Notes: generated by a model not told the origin, from the sequence alone. A DNA stretch of 36,775 nt from Acidobacteriota bacterium (GCA_003225555.1 QIAM01000081.1:1-36775), one strand, 5' to 3'; numbered from the stretch's first letter, positions 23,777 to 32,904 are shown. Numbers and translations: made by a program.

Positions 23777-24766
23777 CTAAAGCCCCGGCGTCCCCGGATT
23801 CGTATGTCCACTGCGCAGAGTGACGCGCACGCCCCTCTGTGCATTGACCCGGGTGGTCGCAGGCCAGTCGACTTCGTCGGAGCTGATCACGCCCCCTCCG
23901 CCGCCCGCCAGAGTGTAGGTAATGCGGCCATCCTGAAAGGTGTAGTTACTCAGGATGAGTAAGGTTCCAACTTTCAGCACGAACACTGGAATCCCGGACG
24001 GAACGTTGACTGCCGGCTGCGCGGCTGCCTGCGAAGCACTCTGCGAGACATCCCTCGAAAGCAGGCTCGCGTAAGAGGCTGTGGGAACATCCGCTGCGGC
24101 CTGGCTCGCCGCTACATCGCGCACTACGAGCCTCAGTTTGTTGTCCTGATATGCCGCATCCTGAAACGACTGACTCTGCGGACGGCCAAAGAAATGCCAT
24201 CCCGGCCCGTATGTCTGCGCCACCTGGGGAATCTGCACATCATCCATCAGGCGCAGGCTGAGCACCGTCTCCCCTTTGAGCTTGGGACGCGGCCCTCGCG
24301 CCGGAAGCATGATCACTTTCCACGGCCATAGCGGTGGCAGCAGCCATTCGACGACATCGCGCCTGGGGTGGCCCTTGCCGTTGATCTTGCCCTCGCGATC
24401 CACGCGATAACCGCGCGTCGCGATGACCTTCGCCTCCAGGGGCAGATCGCCACTGGGCAATCCGATCCGATCGAACTGCAGCTTCAATGAGCCCTTGCCC
24501 CAGAAATGGCCGGGATCCTTTGCCGATTCCAGATGTCCGACCAGATAACTTCCCCGCGGGAAAGCCTGCTGACCGAAGGATGTAATTCCCCGCAGGTGAC
24601 AAAGTACAGGATCCCCGACATCCACAGTGGCCGAGGAAAAGTTCGGTTCGTTGAGGGTACATTGCAAAAGAGTACCGGCGGGCAGGACCACATCCCGTGC
24701 GCTGGCGCCCAGGCTCAAAGCGAATACACTCACAACCAGGATTCCATAGCCCAAATTGCGATTCAT
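23777..24766 (-). CDS. Secreted hypothetical protein, 329 aa
   Basis: A signal peptide (residues 1-23, ILVVSVFALSLGASA) is followed by a beta-rich region (VVLPAGTLLQCTLNEPNF ... FPRGSYLVGHL, about 26-80), reminiscent of the barrel fold in TrbI/VirB10-like proteins, then an Ala/Ser/Gln-rich linker (about 215-255) and a Gly-rich C-terminal strand region (YTLAGGGGGVISSDEVDW). The family is not firmly recognised; a role as a periplasmic or envelope protein is inferred from the signal alone. A pair of 18-bp palindromes lies about 115-150 bases upstream and may control it, and a strong terminator follows. It appears monocistronic. Confidence 0.75.
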   Translation of the reverse strand: MNRNLGYGILVVSVFALSLGASARDVVLPAGTLLQCTLNEPNFSSATVDVGDPVLCHLRGITSFGQQAFPRGSYLVGHLESAKDPGHFWGKGSLKLQFDRIGLPSGDLPLEAKVIATRGYRVDREGKINGKGHPRRDVVEWLLPPLWPWKVIMLPARGPRPKLKGETVLSLRLMDDVQIPQVAQTYGPGWHFFGRPQSQSFQDAAYQDNKLRLVVRDVAASQAAADVPTASYASLLSRDVSQSASQAAAQPAVNVPSGIPVFVLKVGTLLILSNYTFQDGRITYTLAGGGGGVISSDEVDWPATTRVNAQRGVRVTLRSGHTNPGTPGL

Positions 24767-25137
24767 ACTTCACCTCTGTCTCACGCCCCGAGTTCTATAT
24801 TCGGCGTTGATGGGCGGACTCAGTCACCGAGTGACAAGCCTGATTCCGCGCATCTAATCACAACTTTGTTTCGCGGTCAATTGGCTGAATTCGGCCACCA
24901 GTGGCTGAATTCAACCACTACGGTATTTATCGGTGAGAGACTCGCAAGCAAACGGATTTGGGAAATATTCTTGGCAGGGTTCCATCGTCCCCCTAGATAT
25001 GGGGGGAGGGGTGACTAGCGCGAAATTTCCGGCAAAATCCGCAGGCCAAGAAACCTAAAGATCAAAGTCCGTGAAACAAAGGACTTGCAGCGGGACGATT
25101 TGCTCTGGTGACTCGACCTCCAACGCCATACTAAAAT
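24767..25137. other. Long upstream region with palindromic sites
   Basis: A 371-base gap upstream of the secreted-protein gene. It holds the twin palindromes at 24881-24918 and a C5/G6 inverted repeat (CCCCCTAGATATGGGGGG, about 24990-25007). No RNA gene or credible small frame was recognised. Confidence 0.5.
24881..24918. promoter_or_regulatory. Twin 18-bp palindromic operator-like sites
   Basis: Site 1 (24881-24898) and site 2 (24901-24918, GTGGCTGAATTCAACCAC) share TGGCTGAATTC and CCAC. Each is a near-perfect palindrome centred on GAATTC, and the two centres are exactly 20 bp apart, two helical turns. This is the arrangement expected for cooperative binding of two dimers of one regulator. 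They lie 115-152 bases upstream of the leftward secreted-protein start. The regulator is unknown. Confidence 0.55.
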
Positions 25138-25497
25138 TCACACCCGCTCAAGCTGAGCGAGTGTCCGCTCATTAACCACGTTCCCAGTATTCAAAGTCGA
25201 GGCCGGCTCAAACAGCACAATCCAGCATTCCTCTTCAGCCACAGGCCGATGCTCCACCCCACGCGGCACCACGATGAACTCGCCTTCCTCTATCCACTCA
25301 TGCCGGTCACGAAATTCCATGCGAAACCGCCCCTTCACCACCAGAAACATCTCGTCTTCATTCTCATGGTGATGCCAGACGAATTCCGTGTTTGCCTTGA
25401 CCAGCTTGATCATCTGACCGTTAAGCTCGCCCGCGATATGCGGCTTGTAGTACTCCGATATCTTCCCAAACTTCTCAGCGATGTTGACTTTGGACAT
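25138..25497 (-). CDS. Small single-domain cupin
   Basis: A 119-aa cupin. The metal-site motif HHHENEDEMFLVVKGRFRM (about residues 41-59) supplies His and Glu ligands in the G(X)5HXH(X)3,4E(X)6G style, and the second cupin box ends in EFIVVPRGVEHRPVA with a further His. It is cytoplasmic, probably metal-binding, and its substrate is unknown; such proteins can be isomerases, dioxygenases or sensors. The ATG at 25497 is chosen because GAGG lies just before it and the domain starts there; the longer frame upstream is not typical. It appears to stand alone. Confidence 0.88.
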   Translation of the reverse strand: MSKVNIAEKFGKISEYYKPHIAGELNGQMIKLVKANTEFVWHHHENEDEMFLVVKGRFRMEFRDRHEWIEEGEFIVVPRGVEHRPVAEEECWIVLFEPASTLNTGNVVNERTLAQLERV

Positions 25498-25766
25498 GGC
25501 GACCTCGATGTAGAATCTTGCAGGGGTATGAAATGGGTTCGATTTTGAGTCCCCCACAAAAGTCGCACAAAATCATCATGACTTCGGCGGCGCACAAAAA
25601 TTCGATCGCGTCATCCTGAATGCAGCTGCTTTGAATGGAATCTGTCGTTACGAATTTGAGACACCAAGGGGGTCGCGATTTCTCACAACGATATTGCGTT
25701 GCGGGTTCATGGGACATGATAGGTTCTTAATCTCAACCACTTACAAACGGTCATTCGCGTGCATGG

Positions 25767-27062
25767 TTGACGCCCGTGACCAAACCCCGTTGTGTCTTGC
25801 TTTGGATTCTGCTGTTGCTGGCGGCAGGCGGTGCTGCGTCAGCCCAGACCGCCGCCGAACCAGGTCCGTCGGAGGTGGTCAATGCCCTTTTGACGCGCAT
25901 CGACAGACTCGAACAGCGCGTGGCGGAACTCGAAGCCAGCAAGACTCCGGGCTCGACGCCTGCGCCGCAGGCGCCAGGAACTGCGTCCGAAGAAAACCAG
26001 CAGAGCCCAGCCACGAAGATACACGAACACGACGAAGATCAATCGAGTGCTTCCGTCGCAGAGCACCACTTTCCGTCCATGCATTTGCGCGGGTTTGCCG
26101 ATGTTGATTTTTCTTCCACTGACGAGCATGGCACTCATAGCGGCTTCACCCTGGGACAGTTCGTTCTGCACGTGGCTTCACCGCTGTCAAATAGAGTCGC
26201 CTACTTTGGCGAACTGAGCTTCACGGCGCAGCCCACATCGTATACCGCTGACGTCGAGCGATCCATCATTCGCTTCGACTATAACGACTATTTCAAGCTG
26301 TCCTTCGGCCGCTACCACACTCCCATCAACTACTGGAACACTGAGTTCCATCACGGACTGTGGCTGCAAACTACCATCAGCCGTCCTGAGATGATTCGTT
26401 TTGGCGGCCGCTTCCAGCCCGTTCATTTTCTGGGCATGCTGGCGGAAGGTCATCTCCCGTCCGGACCGTTGGGAATGGGGTATGAAATCGGACTGGGCAA
26501 CGGTCGCGCGGGCACGATCAGCCGGGCGGGCGACACTGGCGACGCGAATAACAACCGCGCCTGGGTAGCAAGGGTCTTTGCACGGCCCACGGGGCTTCGA
26601 GGACTGCAGGTTGGTGGCGCCATCTACGGCGACGACATTACTCCCACGCCCGCGCTTACGGGCAATCCCAGGTTCAGCGAGTTAATCGAAAGTGCGCACA
26701 TTGTGTGGACCAGCGAAACGCCCGAGCTCCTGTCTGAATTTGCCAACGTGCATCACCGCGACACTCTGACGGGAACGGTCTATAACAGCCAAGCTTATTA
26801 CGTTCAACTGGCCTACCGTTTGCCCTGGCAGCAGAGGAAATGGAAGCCCTATTACCGCTTTGAGTACATGCACATTCCCCCCACCGAGCCCTTGTTTTCC
26901 CTTCCTGACTTCCAGGTGAAGGACCTGGTGCAATCAACCGCGGGCATTCGCTGGGACATCTCCGACTTTGCCGCATTTAAGTGGGAGTACCGGCATACGA
27001 AGCGGGGACCGACGGATCCGATTGTGAATGGCGCCTTTGTGCAGACCAGTTTCACATTCTGA
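25767..27062 (+). CDS. Outer-membrane porin with N-terminal coiled coil
   Basis: A porin-like protein of up to 431 aa. The signal peptide (CVLLWILLLLAAGGAASAQ) is followed by a short coiled coil (VVNALLTRIDRLEQRVAELE, about 37-56), a Pro/Glu/His-rich linker (KIHEHDEDQ ... EHHFPSMHL) and a predicted beta barrel with alternating aromatic strands ending FVQTSFTF. Coiled-coil-plus-barrel proteins of this kind include OprP/phosphate-selective-type porins. The next gene, 7 bases on, encodes a phosphate-binding-like periplasmic protein, which suggests oxyanion uptake. The start is uncertain: TTG 25767 or GTG 25776, neither with a clear ribosome binding site. Confidence 0.8.
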   Translation: MTPVTKPRCVLLWILLLLAAGGAASAQTAAEPGPSEVVNALLTRIDRLEQRVAELEASKTPGSTPAPQAPGTASEENQQSPATKIHEHDEDQSSASVAEHHFPSMHLRGFADVDFSSTDEHGTHSGFTLGQFVLHVASPLSNRVAYFGELSFTAQPTSYTADVERSIIRFDYNDYFKLSFGRYHTPINYWNTEFHHGLWLQTTISRPEMIRFGGRFQPVHFLGMLAEGHLPSGPLGMGYEIGLGNGRAGTISRAGDTGDANNNRAWVARVFARPTGLRGLQVGGAIYGDDITPTPALTGNPRFSELIESAHIVWTSETPELLSEFANVHHRDTLTGTVYNSQAYYVQLAYRLPWQQRKWKPYYRFEYMHIPPTEPLFSLPDFQVKDLVQSTAGIRWDISDFAAFKWEYRHTKRGPTDPIVNGAFVQTSFTF

Positions 27063-27069
27063 GGAAATG

Positions 27070-27564
27070 ATGAGAAAAGCAGCCAGCTTCTGGACATCAT
27101 TCGTAGTCGCTGTCGCGATTGGCCTGGTCTGCTACCGCCTGTCGGCTGCCGATACTACGAAGGTCGAGGACGTTGCGGTGGTCGTCAGTCCGAAAAATGC
27201 TGTCCAGAGCCTGACCCTGAGCGAGTTGACCAAGATCTATCGTGGCGAGCGGCAATATTGGCGGACAAACTTGCCCGTGGTCATCTTATTTCGCACCCCA
27301 GGAACGTATGAGCGCGACGTCGTTTTGCGGACAATCTTTCAGATGACCGAACCGCAATACAAGCAGTATTGGGTGTCGAGAATCATGCGCGCCGAAGCCA
27401 CGTCCCCTCCCACCGAGGTCTTTTCCACCGGCATGATCAAAGAAGGGATAGCGGCAATTCCCGGAGCTATTGGGTGTGTCCGAGCTAGCGAAGTCCGGCC
27501 GGACATGAAGGTCCTGCGCATTGACGGACACCTGCCGGGTGAAGCCGGATATCCGTTGCACTGA
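27070..27564 (+). CDS. PstS-like periplasmic binding protein, short form
   Basis: A 164-aa exported protein: signal peptide about 1-27, then the short phosphate ABC-transporter substrate-binding-like domain (VVVSPKNAVQSLTLSELTKIYRGE, about 36-59; later MIKEGIAAIPGAIGCVRASEV). It lacks the second lobe of full-length PstS, as is usual for this small subgroup. GAGGAA overlaps the porin stop region and serves the ATG at 27070; an ATG one codon earlier is possible. The tight spacing implies an operon with the porin. No pstCAB genes follow, so its role may be binding or delivery rather than classic transport. Confidence 0.85.
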   Translation: MRKAASFWTSFVVAVAIGLVCYRLSAADTTKVEDVAVVVSPKNAVQSLTLSELTKIYRGERQYWRTNLPVVILFRTPGTYERDVVLRTIFQMTEPQYKQYWVSRIMRAEATSPPTEVFSTGMIKEGIAAIPGAIGCVRASEVRPDMKVLRIDGHLPGEAGYPLH

Positions 27565-27749
27565 TTCCTGCCCAGTCTCCAAGGCTCGCCGTTCAAAATC
27601 CGCCGTCCCTCATGACTAGATGCATTTTCAATTCCAGGGCAAAGTCATATCGGCGAGCTGTCGAACGCGTTGAATGCGGTGGCACCGTGTTACAAGTCGA
27701 CCAGGAAGCAGAAGTATTTGCTTCAACATTAGTCGCGGCTGAGGTGCGC

Positions 27750-27783
27750 AAAACAAAAGCCGCCAGCTTTTTGGCTGACGGCT
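27750..27783 (-). terminator. Intrinsic terminator of clpC
   Basis: On the leftward strand, AGCCGTCAGC-CAAAAA-GCTGGCGGCT (complement of 27758-27783) pairs over 10 positions with one mismatch or wobble and is followed by TTTGTTT. It lies just after the clpC stop and is similar in style to the terminator at 23716. Confidence 0.75.
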
Positions 27784-27800
27784 GAAAGCTGATAGCTCCC

Positions 27801-30245
27801 TCACTTCTCGTACAACAGCACGCCCTCCGCCTTCTCCGCATCCACAGGCCGGTAGAACAGCTTGTTGTCCTCAAGGAAGACCTCGATAAATGCCGGACGC
27901 GTAGTGATCGTCCCCTGAATCAATGCCTCCGACAGCGGGTCTTCAATGTATTTCTGCAGCGCTCTGCGCAGCGGACGCGCGCCGTAATTGCGGTCGGTCA
28001 GCGTCTGGTTGAGGATCCACTTCTTGGCATCGTCGGCCACCGTAACCGTGATCGACTTCTGCGCCAGGTTCGTATTCAGCTGCGTGACCATGAGCTCCAG
28101 AATCTGGATCAGGTCAGCCTCGCTCAGAGCCAGGAACAGAATGACCTCGTCCAGGCGGTTGAGGAACTCAGGGTTGAAGGTGCGTTTGACTTCGCCCTTC
28201 ACCAGTTCCTCTACCTTGTCCGAAATTGCGTCTTCCTTGGTCGACTGGAAGCCCAGCCCCTCGCGCTTCTGCAGGTGCCGTGCCCCGATGTTCGACGTCA
28301 TGATGATGATCGTGTTCTTGAAGTCAACGGTGTTACCCAACCCGTCGGTCAGTTGGCCGTCTTCAAAAACCTGCAACAGGATGTTGAACACATCCGGATG
28401 CGCCTTCTCGATTTCGTCCAGCAGGACGACCGAATAAGGAGCCCGCTTCACGCGCTCGGTGAGCTGTCCACCCTCTTCGTAGCCGACGTAGCCCGGAGGC
28501 GAGCCGATCAGCTTCGAGACCGAATGCTTTTCCATGAACTCCGACATGTCGAAGCGAACCAGAGCCTTCTCGGTTCCGAACATGAACTGCGCCAACGTAC
28601 GCGCGACTTCTGTTTTGCCCACGCCAGTCGGTCCGAGGAACAGGAACGATCCAATCGGCCGGTTCGGATTCTTCAAGCCCGCACGCGAACGCCGGATCGC
28701 CCGCGCCAGCGCGCTGATCGATTTATCCTGCGAGATGATGCGCTTGTGCAGCTCTTCTTCAATGCGCAGCAGCTTCTGCGTTTCTTCTTCTTTGATCGAG
28801 GTGATGGGAACGCCGGTCCAGCGCGATACCACGTCCTCGATGTCCTCCCGACCGACTACGCCGGTGGAGGATTCATCGAGGTGGTATTTTTCGCGAAGGG
28901 CGCGCAGGTTCTCGCGCTCCTTGCGTTCTTCGTCCGAGTAGAAGCGCGCCTTCTCGAACTCATGATTCGCGATGGCATTCTCCATACGGTGGACGATGAA
29001 CTTGATGCGCTTCTGGACTTCCGTAATCTCTTCCGGCAGCGAAGTCTGGCGCAGCTTCACGCGCGCCCCGGCTTCGTCGACCAGGTCGATTGCCTTATCC
29101 GGCAGGAAACGATCCGGAATATAGCGATTCGAATGCGAGACCGCGAAGTTGATCGCGTCGTCGGTATAGGTGACGGCGTGGAACTTTTCGTAGCGGTCCT
29201 TGATGCCAAACAGAATCTTGATGGCGTCGGTTTCGTTCGGCGGCGGAACTTTTACTGCCTGGAAGCGCCGCTCCAGTGACCGGTCTTTCTCGATCGACTT
29301 GCGATATTCTCCCGGAGTCGTCGCCCCGATGCATTGAATTTCGCCACGCGACAATGCCGGCTTCAGAATATTGGCCGCGTCCAGCGAACCTTCGGCCGAG
29401 CCAGCGCCCACCAAAGTGTGCAACTCGTCAATGAAGATGATGGAATTTTGAGACTCCATCAGCTCTTTCATGATCGTTTTGAGACGCTCTTCAAACTGGC
29501 CGCGGTATTTCGTTCCGGCAACGATGAGCGAGAGGTCGAGAGCCAGAATCCGCTTGTCCGCCAGAAACGATGGAACCTCGCCGTCAGCAATCCGCTGCGC
29601 CAAGCCTTCGACGATGGCAGTCTTACCTACACCCGGCTCGCCGATGAGTACGGGATTGTTCTTCGTGCGGCGGCACAAAATCTGAATGACGCGGTCGACT
29701 TCCCCTTCGCGTCCCACCAGCGGATCAAGCTGTGTATCCATCGCCGCCTGGGTCAGGTCACGCGAGAACTCGCTCAGCAGCGAAGACTCGCGCTGCCGCT
29801 GCGGCTGCACCTTTTCCTGGCTGCTCCGCGCCAATTCCTCTCGAATCGTCGACAGCCGCAGCCCACGCTCGTGCAGAATCTCAGCCGCAAAACACTTTTC
29901 TTCTCTTAACAAACCCAATAACAAATGTTCAGTCCCGATGTGCCGGTGCGAAAGCCGCTCCGCCTCCTCAGCCGCATAGGCGAGGACCCGCTTGCACTCA
30001 TTGCTCAAAGGAAGATCAACCGAGGTCGAGACTTTCTCCCGGATGGTGGTGTGCCCCTCGATCTGCTTGCGAATGGATTCGACCGAGGCGTGCGAGCGCA
30101 GGAACCGGTTGGTTAGGGCTTTGTCTTCGCGCAGAAGTCCCAGAAGCAGGTGCTCTGTCTCAATATAAGGAGACCCGAACTGGCTGGCTTCGTAGCGCGC
30201 GAAAAAGATGACGCGCCTGGCTTTCTCCGTATAGCGTTCAAACAT
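27801..30245 (-). CDS. clpC: ATP-dependent Clp protease ATPase ClpC
   Basis: An 814-aa Hsp100 unfoldase that feeds proteins to ClpP. Two Clp-N repeats span residues 1-145 ([12 protein letters not shown] and [13 protein letters not shown]). The first AAA+ module has Walker A GEPGVGKT (202-209) and Walker [11 protein letters not shown] coiled middle region contains a UVR-like segment ([19 protein letters not shown]), which marks ClpC rather than ClpA or ClpB. The second AAA+ module has GPTGVGKT near residue 535, [13 protein letters not shown] and the ClpP-type C-terminal domain. AGGAAGG precedes ATG 30245. It is monocistronic, with a terminator downstream. No clear CtsR operator is visible upstream, and no clpP is nearby. 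Confidence 0.97.
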   Translation of the reverse strand: MFERYTEKARRVIFFARYEASQFGSPYIETEHLLLGLLREDKALTNRFLRSHASVESIRKQIEGHTTIREKVSTSVDLPLSNECKRVLAYAAEEAERLSHRHIGTEHLLLGLLREEKCFAAEILHERGLRLSTIREELARSSQEKVQPQRQRESSLLSEFSRDLTQAAMDTQLDPLVGREGEVDRVIQILCRRTKNNPVLIGEPGVGKTAIVEGLAQRIADGEVPSFLADKRILALDLSLIVAGTKYRGQFEERLKTIMKELMESQNSIIFIDELHTLVGAGSAEGSLDAANILKPALSRGEIQCIGATTPGEYRKSIEKDRSLERRFQAVKVPPPNETDAIKILFGIKDRYEKFHAVTYTDDAINFAVSHSNRYIPDRFLPDKAIDLVDEAGARVKLRQTSLPEEITEVQKRIKFIVHRMENAIANHEFEKARFYSDEERKERENLRALREKYHLDESSTGVVGREDIEDVVSRWTGVPITSIKEEETQKLLRIEEELHKRIISQDKSISALARAIRRSRAGLKNPNRPIGSFLFLGPTGVGKTEVARTLAQFMFGTEKALVRFDMSEFMEKHSVSKLIGSPPGYVGYEEGGQLTERVKRAPYSVVLLDEIEKAHPDVFNILLQVFEDGQLTDGLGNTVDFKNTIIIMTSNIGARHLQKREGLGFQSTKEDAISDKVEELVKGEVKRTFNPEFLNRLDEVILFLALSEADLIQILELMVTQLNTNLAQKSITVTVADDAKKWILNQTLTDRNYGARPLRRALQKYIEDPLSEALIQGTITTRPAFIEVFLEDNKLFYRPVDAEKAEGVLLYEK

Positions 30246-30529
30246 AATGCCCCTTCCTAACGTTCCCGGTCGAGGAAGTACTCGCCCTTGCTCGACCCTA
30301 GCGGAACCCCGAATCCCTGACGACCATATTCAGTCTCTACTATCGTCATTATGCAATCAAAGGGCCACGAAACCCAAATACCGAATCGTTTTTGCAACCC
30401 TTCGAAACGTTACCGAAGGAACCAGCCTCCTGTCCCTAATCCAGCCCTCTCGCCCCAATTTTCTTGCCCTTTGTTTCCCCAATCCTTACTTATTGTGACT
30501 CATCGCGTCAATTCGCTGCGCCAAGTCTC

Positions 30530-31234
30530 TCACGCCGGCAACGATTCCGGCGAAATCTCCTCCACGCGCCCACGCTCGATCCGTAAAACCCGATGGCAGC
30601 GCCGGGCGAATGACAAATTGTGCGTAGCTATGAGGGAGGTGAGTTGGTGCTCGCGATGTAATCGCGCAATCAATGCAAAAACCGATTCCGCCGTCTGTCC
30701 GTCGAGGTCCCCCGTGGGCTCATCCGCCAGCAACAACTTCGGCTTGGTGATGAGCGCCCGGGCCAGAGCCACTCGTTGCTGCTCCCCGCCGGAAAGCTCT
30801 CCCGCGCGGTGATGGCCACGCTGCTCCAGTCCGACCTCGCGCAGCCAGCGTGAAGCTTCTGGCTCCGCCTGCTGCCACGTCTGCTCCCGCAGAAGCAACG
30901 GCATGGCAATGTTTTCTGCCGCCGTAAATTCTGGCAGCAGATAGTGAAACTGCCATACGAAGCCCGTTTCCCGGTTGCGAAACTCGGCGGCCTCGTCCTG
31001 CGACAACAAATTCAACTGCAAGTTGGCGCAGTATACGTCACCTGCGGAAGCGCGATCAAGAGTGCTCAGGATGTGCAACAAGGTACTCTTGCCCGCTCCC
31101 GACTCACCCACAATGGCGAGCATCTCTCCTCGCTTCACTTCAAACGACAAATTCTCAAAGAGCACCAGATCCGATTCGCCGGACCGGAAAACCTTCTTCA
31201 GCCCCACTACACGAACTAACGCGTCTTGTTCCAT
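30530..31234 (-). CDS. lolD: LolD-like ABC transporter ATPase
   Basis: A 234-aa ABC ATPase with Walker A GESGAGKST, Q-loop region FVWQFHYLLPEFTA, signature LSGGEQQRVALARAL, Walker B LLLADEPTGDLD and H-loop IATHN. The FHYLLPEFTAAEN segment is characteristic of the LolD/MacB group. With the LolC/E-type permease upstream it should power lipoprotein release from the inner membrane. Its ATG overlaps the stop of a possible 77-codon frame as TAATG. Unusually, 332 bases separate it from the permease, including a dispersed repeat. Confidence 0.9.
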   Translation of the reverse strand: MEQDALVRVVGLKKVFRSGESDLVLFENLSFEVKRGEMLAIVGESGAGKSTLLHILSTLDRASAGDVYCANLQLNLLSQDEAAEFRNRETGFVWQFHYLLPEFTAAENIAMPLLLREQTWQQAEPEASRWLREVGLEQRGHHRAGELSGGEQQRVALARALITKPKLLLADEPTGDLDGQTAESVFALIARLHREHQLTSLIATHNLSFARRCHRVLRIERGRVEEISPESLPA

Positions 31235-31467
31235 TAGATGCAGTGCGGTTCTCTTTCGTTCCAGTAGCTGCAGTGCGCCAGTTTTCGAATTACAGTTCCG
31301 CCAGTATCTGCATCCACTTCCCGGTCAATTGCACCCACACGAAGCACTGTCGGGCTCCGATGGCCATATTCCAGAAACTGTATACTCTGTCCTTCCCGCT
31401 TCAATGGGACGGAGGTCACGGCAAGCCTGTGCACAATCCTGTTGTATCCCGCCGTTCGTTCCTGCAA
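31234..31467 (-). CDS. Possible small protein coupled to lolD
   Basis: A leftward frame of up to 77 codons fills most of the lolC/E-lolD gap and ends in TAATG, sharing bases with the lolD start, which would suit translational coupling. Starts are poor: TTG 31467, or an in-frame GTG about 11 codons later with a short AGGA nearby. The translated sequence (for example EGQSIQFLEYGHRSPTVLRV) is not low-complexity, but I recognise no family. It may be a real small protein, a decayed gene or a chance frame. Confidence 0.25.
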   Translation of the reverse strand: MQERTAGYNRIVHRLAVTSVPLKREGQSIQFLEYGHRSPTVLRVGAIDREVDADTGGTVIRKLAHCSYWNEREPHCI

Positions 31468-31490
31468 GTCGCCGAAATCAGGGAGCCTGC

Positions 31491-31560
31491 GTAGCGCCGC
31501 CGTCCCGGCGGCTGTCCGGCGGGCGCCCTCGCGACAGCCGGCAAGATGCCGGCGCTACGT
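31491..31560. repeat. Dispersed GTAGCGCCGCC repeat, family C copy 2
   Basis: A nested palindrome. The outer arms are GTAGCGCCG (31491-31499) and CGGCGCTAC (31550-31558), the middle arms GGCTGTC and GACAGCC, and there are further small hairpins (GCCGTCCCGGCGGC, GCCGGCAAGATGCCGGC). Its left half matches the copy at 22337. It starts 7 bases past the lolC/E stop, inside the probable lolCD operon. Confidence 0.8.
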
Positions 31561-31566
31561 AGCCCT

Positions 31567-32904
31567 TTACTCATACCGCAGCGCCTCCGCCGGCAAAATC
31601 CGCGAAGCCGACCACGACGGATACAGCGTCGCCACAAACGACACCCCCACCGCCACCAAAGCCACCAACACCCCATCAGCCAATCGCGGAGCGAACGGCA
31701 CGTAGTCGATGGAATATACCTCCGGAGACAACGAGATTACGTGATAGTGTCCGCCAGCATAAGACAGGCTATACCCGAGTATCAGACCGATCACCGTCCC
31801 GATCACTCCAATCAGCACGCCCTGCGCGATGAACACGTTCCGCACCTGCGCCTTGCGCGTCCCCATCGACATGAGCACCGCAATGTCTTTGGTCTTTTCC
31901 ATAACCATCATGATGAGGGAGATCAAGATGTTGAGCGCAGCCACGAACACAATCAACCCGATCGTGATGAACGTGACCACGCGCTCCAGCCGCAAAGCCC
32001 GGAACAGAGCCTTGTTCTGCTCCAGATAATTCGTGGCCATGAACCCCTTGCCCGCGGCCTCTTCCAGTTGGTGCGCAATCTCGGGCGCCTTGAAGACATC
32101 ATCCACCTTGAACTCAATCACCGACACCAGATCGCCCAACCCAAACAACTGCTGCGCATCCGACAGCCGAGCAAACGCCCACGACGAGTCATAATCAAAG
32201 AATCCCGAACTGAAGACCCCCACCACGCGAAACCGGTTGTACTTCGGCACCATCCCAAACGGCGTCAACTCCCCCTGCGGAGAAGTGACCAAAACGACGT
32301 CACCAACCCTGGCCCCAAGGTTCTCCGCCATATCCTTCCCCAAAACAATAGGAGGCATAGCCGCGACGCGAGAATGGACGCCAGCAAGCGAGTCAGGGGA
32401 TTCAGCCGGGTGCCCCATGTCTCGCCTCTTTTGCGAGACATGGGAATTCTCCACAGAGCTCTGACTAGGCGAACTGGAATCCTCCAACTCCTCCGCCGAC
32501 CCCTCCTTCACCGAATTCACCAAATCCCCCACCCGCCGCTCATACCGCGGAATCATCCCCTTAAGCACCGCCCCCCGAGCCCGAGGCCCCCGCGAGATCA
32601 ACACCTGCTCAAAAATCGCCGGAGCCGCCGCCACCACACGCGGCTGCTTGGACAACCGATCCATCAAAGCCGGCCAATCCCGAATCCCATCATCCGCAAC
32701 CCGCTGCAAACTGACGTGCGAAGTCGAGCCCAGCAGCCGCTGCTGGAGGTCTTGCCGAAACCCGTTGTTGATGGCCAAAGCCACGACCAGCGAAGCCACC
32801 CCCGCCGCCACCCCAACAATCGAGATGCCGGTGATGATCCCAATAAACGCCTGCCGCCGCTTAGCGCGCAGATAGCGTCTCGCGATGAAGAGTTCAAAGC
32901 GCAT
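31567..32904 (-). CDS. LolC/LolE-family lipoprotein-release permease
   Basis: A 445-aa inner-membrane permease. The N terminus FIARRYLRAKRRQAFIGIITGISIVGVAAGV (6-36) is the classic LolC/E opening with the first membrane helix. A large periplasmic MacB-like domain follows (to about 315), with VLGKDMAENLGARVGD at 188-203. Three C-terminal helices (about 318-345, 365-395, 410-435) form the FtsX-like domain. Residues about 131-182 are a polar insertion (SSSPSQSS ... PAESPDS) longer than in E. coli LolC/E, and residues 154-166 are encoded by a dispersed palindromic repeat. The frame remains open, so the protein is probably functional. It acts with the LolD-like ATPase. Confidence 0.92.
   Translation of the reverse strand: MRFELFIARRYLRAKRRQAFIGIITGISIVGVAAGVASLVVALAINNGFRQDLQQRLLGSTSHVSLQRVADDGIRDWPALMDRLSKQPRVVAAAPAIFEQVLISRGPRARGAVLKGMIPRYERRVGDLVNSVKEGSAEELEDSSSPSQSSVENSHVSQKRRDMGHPAESPDSLAGVHSRVAAMPPIVLGKDMAENLGARVGDVVLVTSPQGELTPFGMVPKYNRFRVVGVFSSGFFDYDSSWAFARLSDAQQLFGLGDLVSVIEFKVDDVFKAPEIAHQLEEAAGKGFMATNYLEQNKALFRALRLERVVTFITIGLIVFVAALNILISLIMMVMEKTKDIAVLMSMGTRKAQVRNVFIAQGVLIGVIGTVIGLILGYSLSYAGGHYHVISLSPEVYSIDYVPFAPRLADGVLVALVAVGVSFVATLYPSWSASRILPAEALRYE
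32408..32446 (+). repeat. Family B palindromic repeat inside lolC/E
   Basis: CCCATGTCTCGC (32414-32425) and GCGAGACATGGG (32433-32444) are perfect 12-bp arms around loop CTCTTTT, preceded by GGGTGC. Arm pattern, loop pattern and left flank match the intergenic copy at 3698-3740. On the coding strand it encodes SHVSQKRRDMGHP within a variable loop of the permease without breaking the frame. Confidence 0.85.

Noticed and set aside
30246..30420. CtsR- or HrcA-type heat-shock operator before clpC
   Set aside because: I could not find a CtsR heptad repeat or a CIRCE-like inverted repeat, so no operator is claimed.
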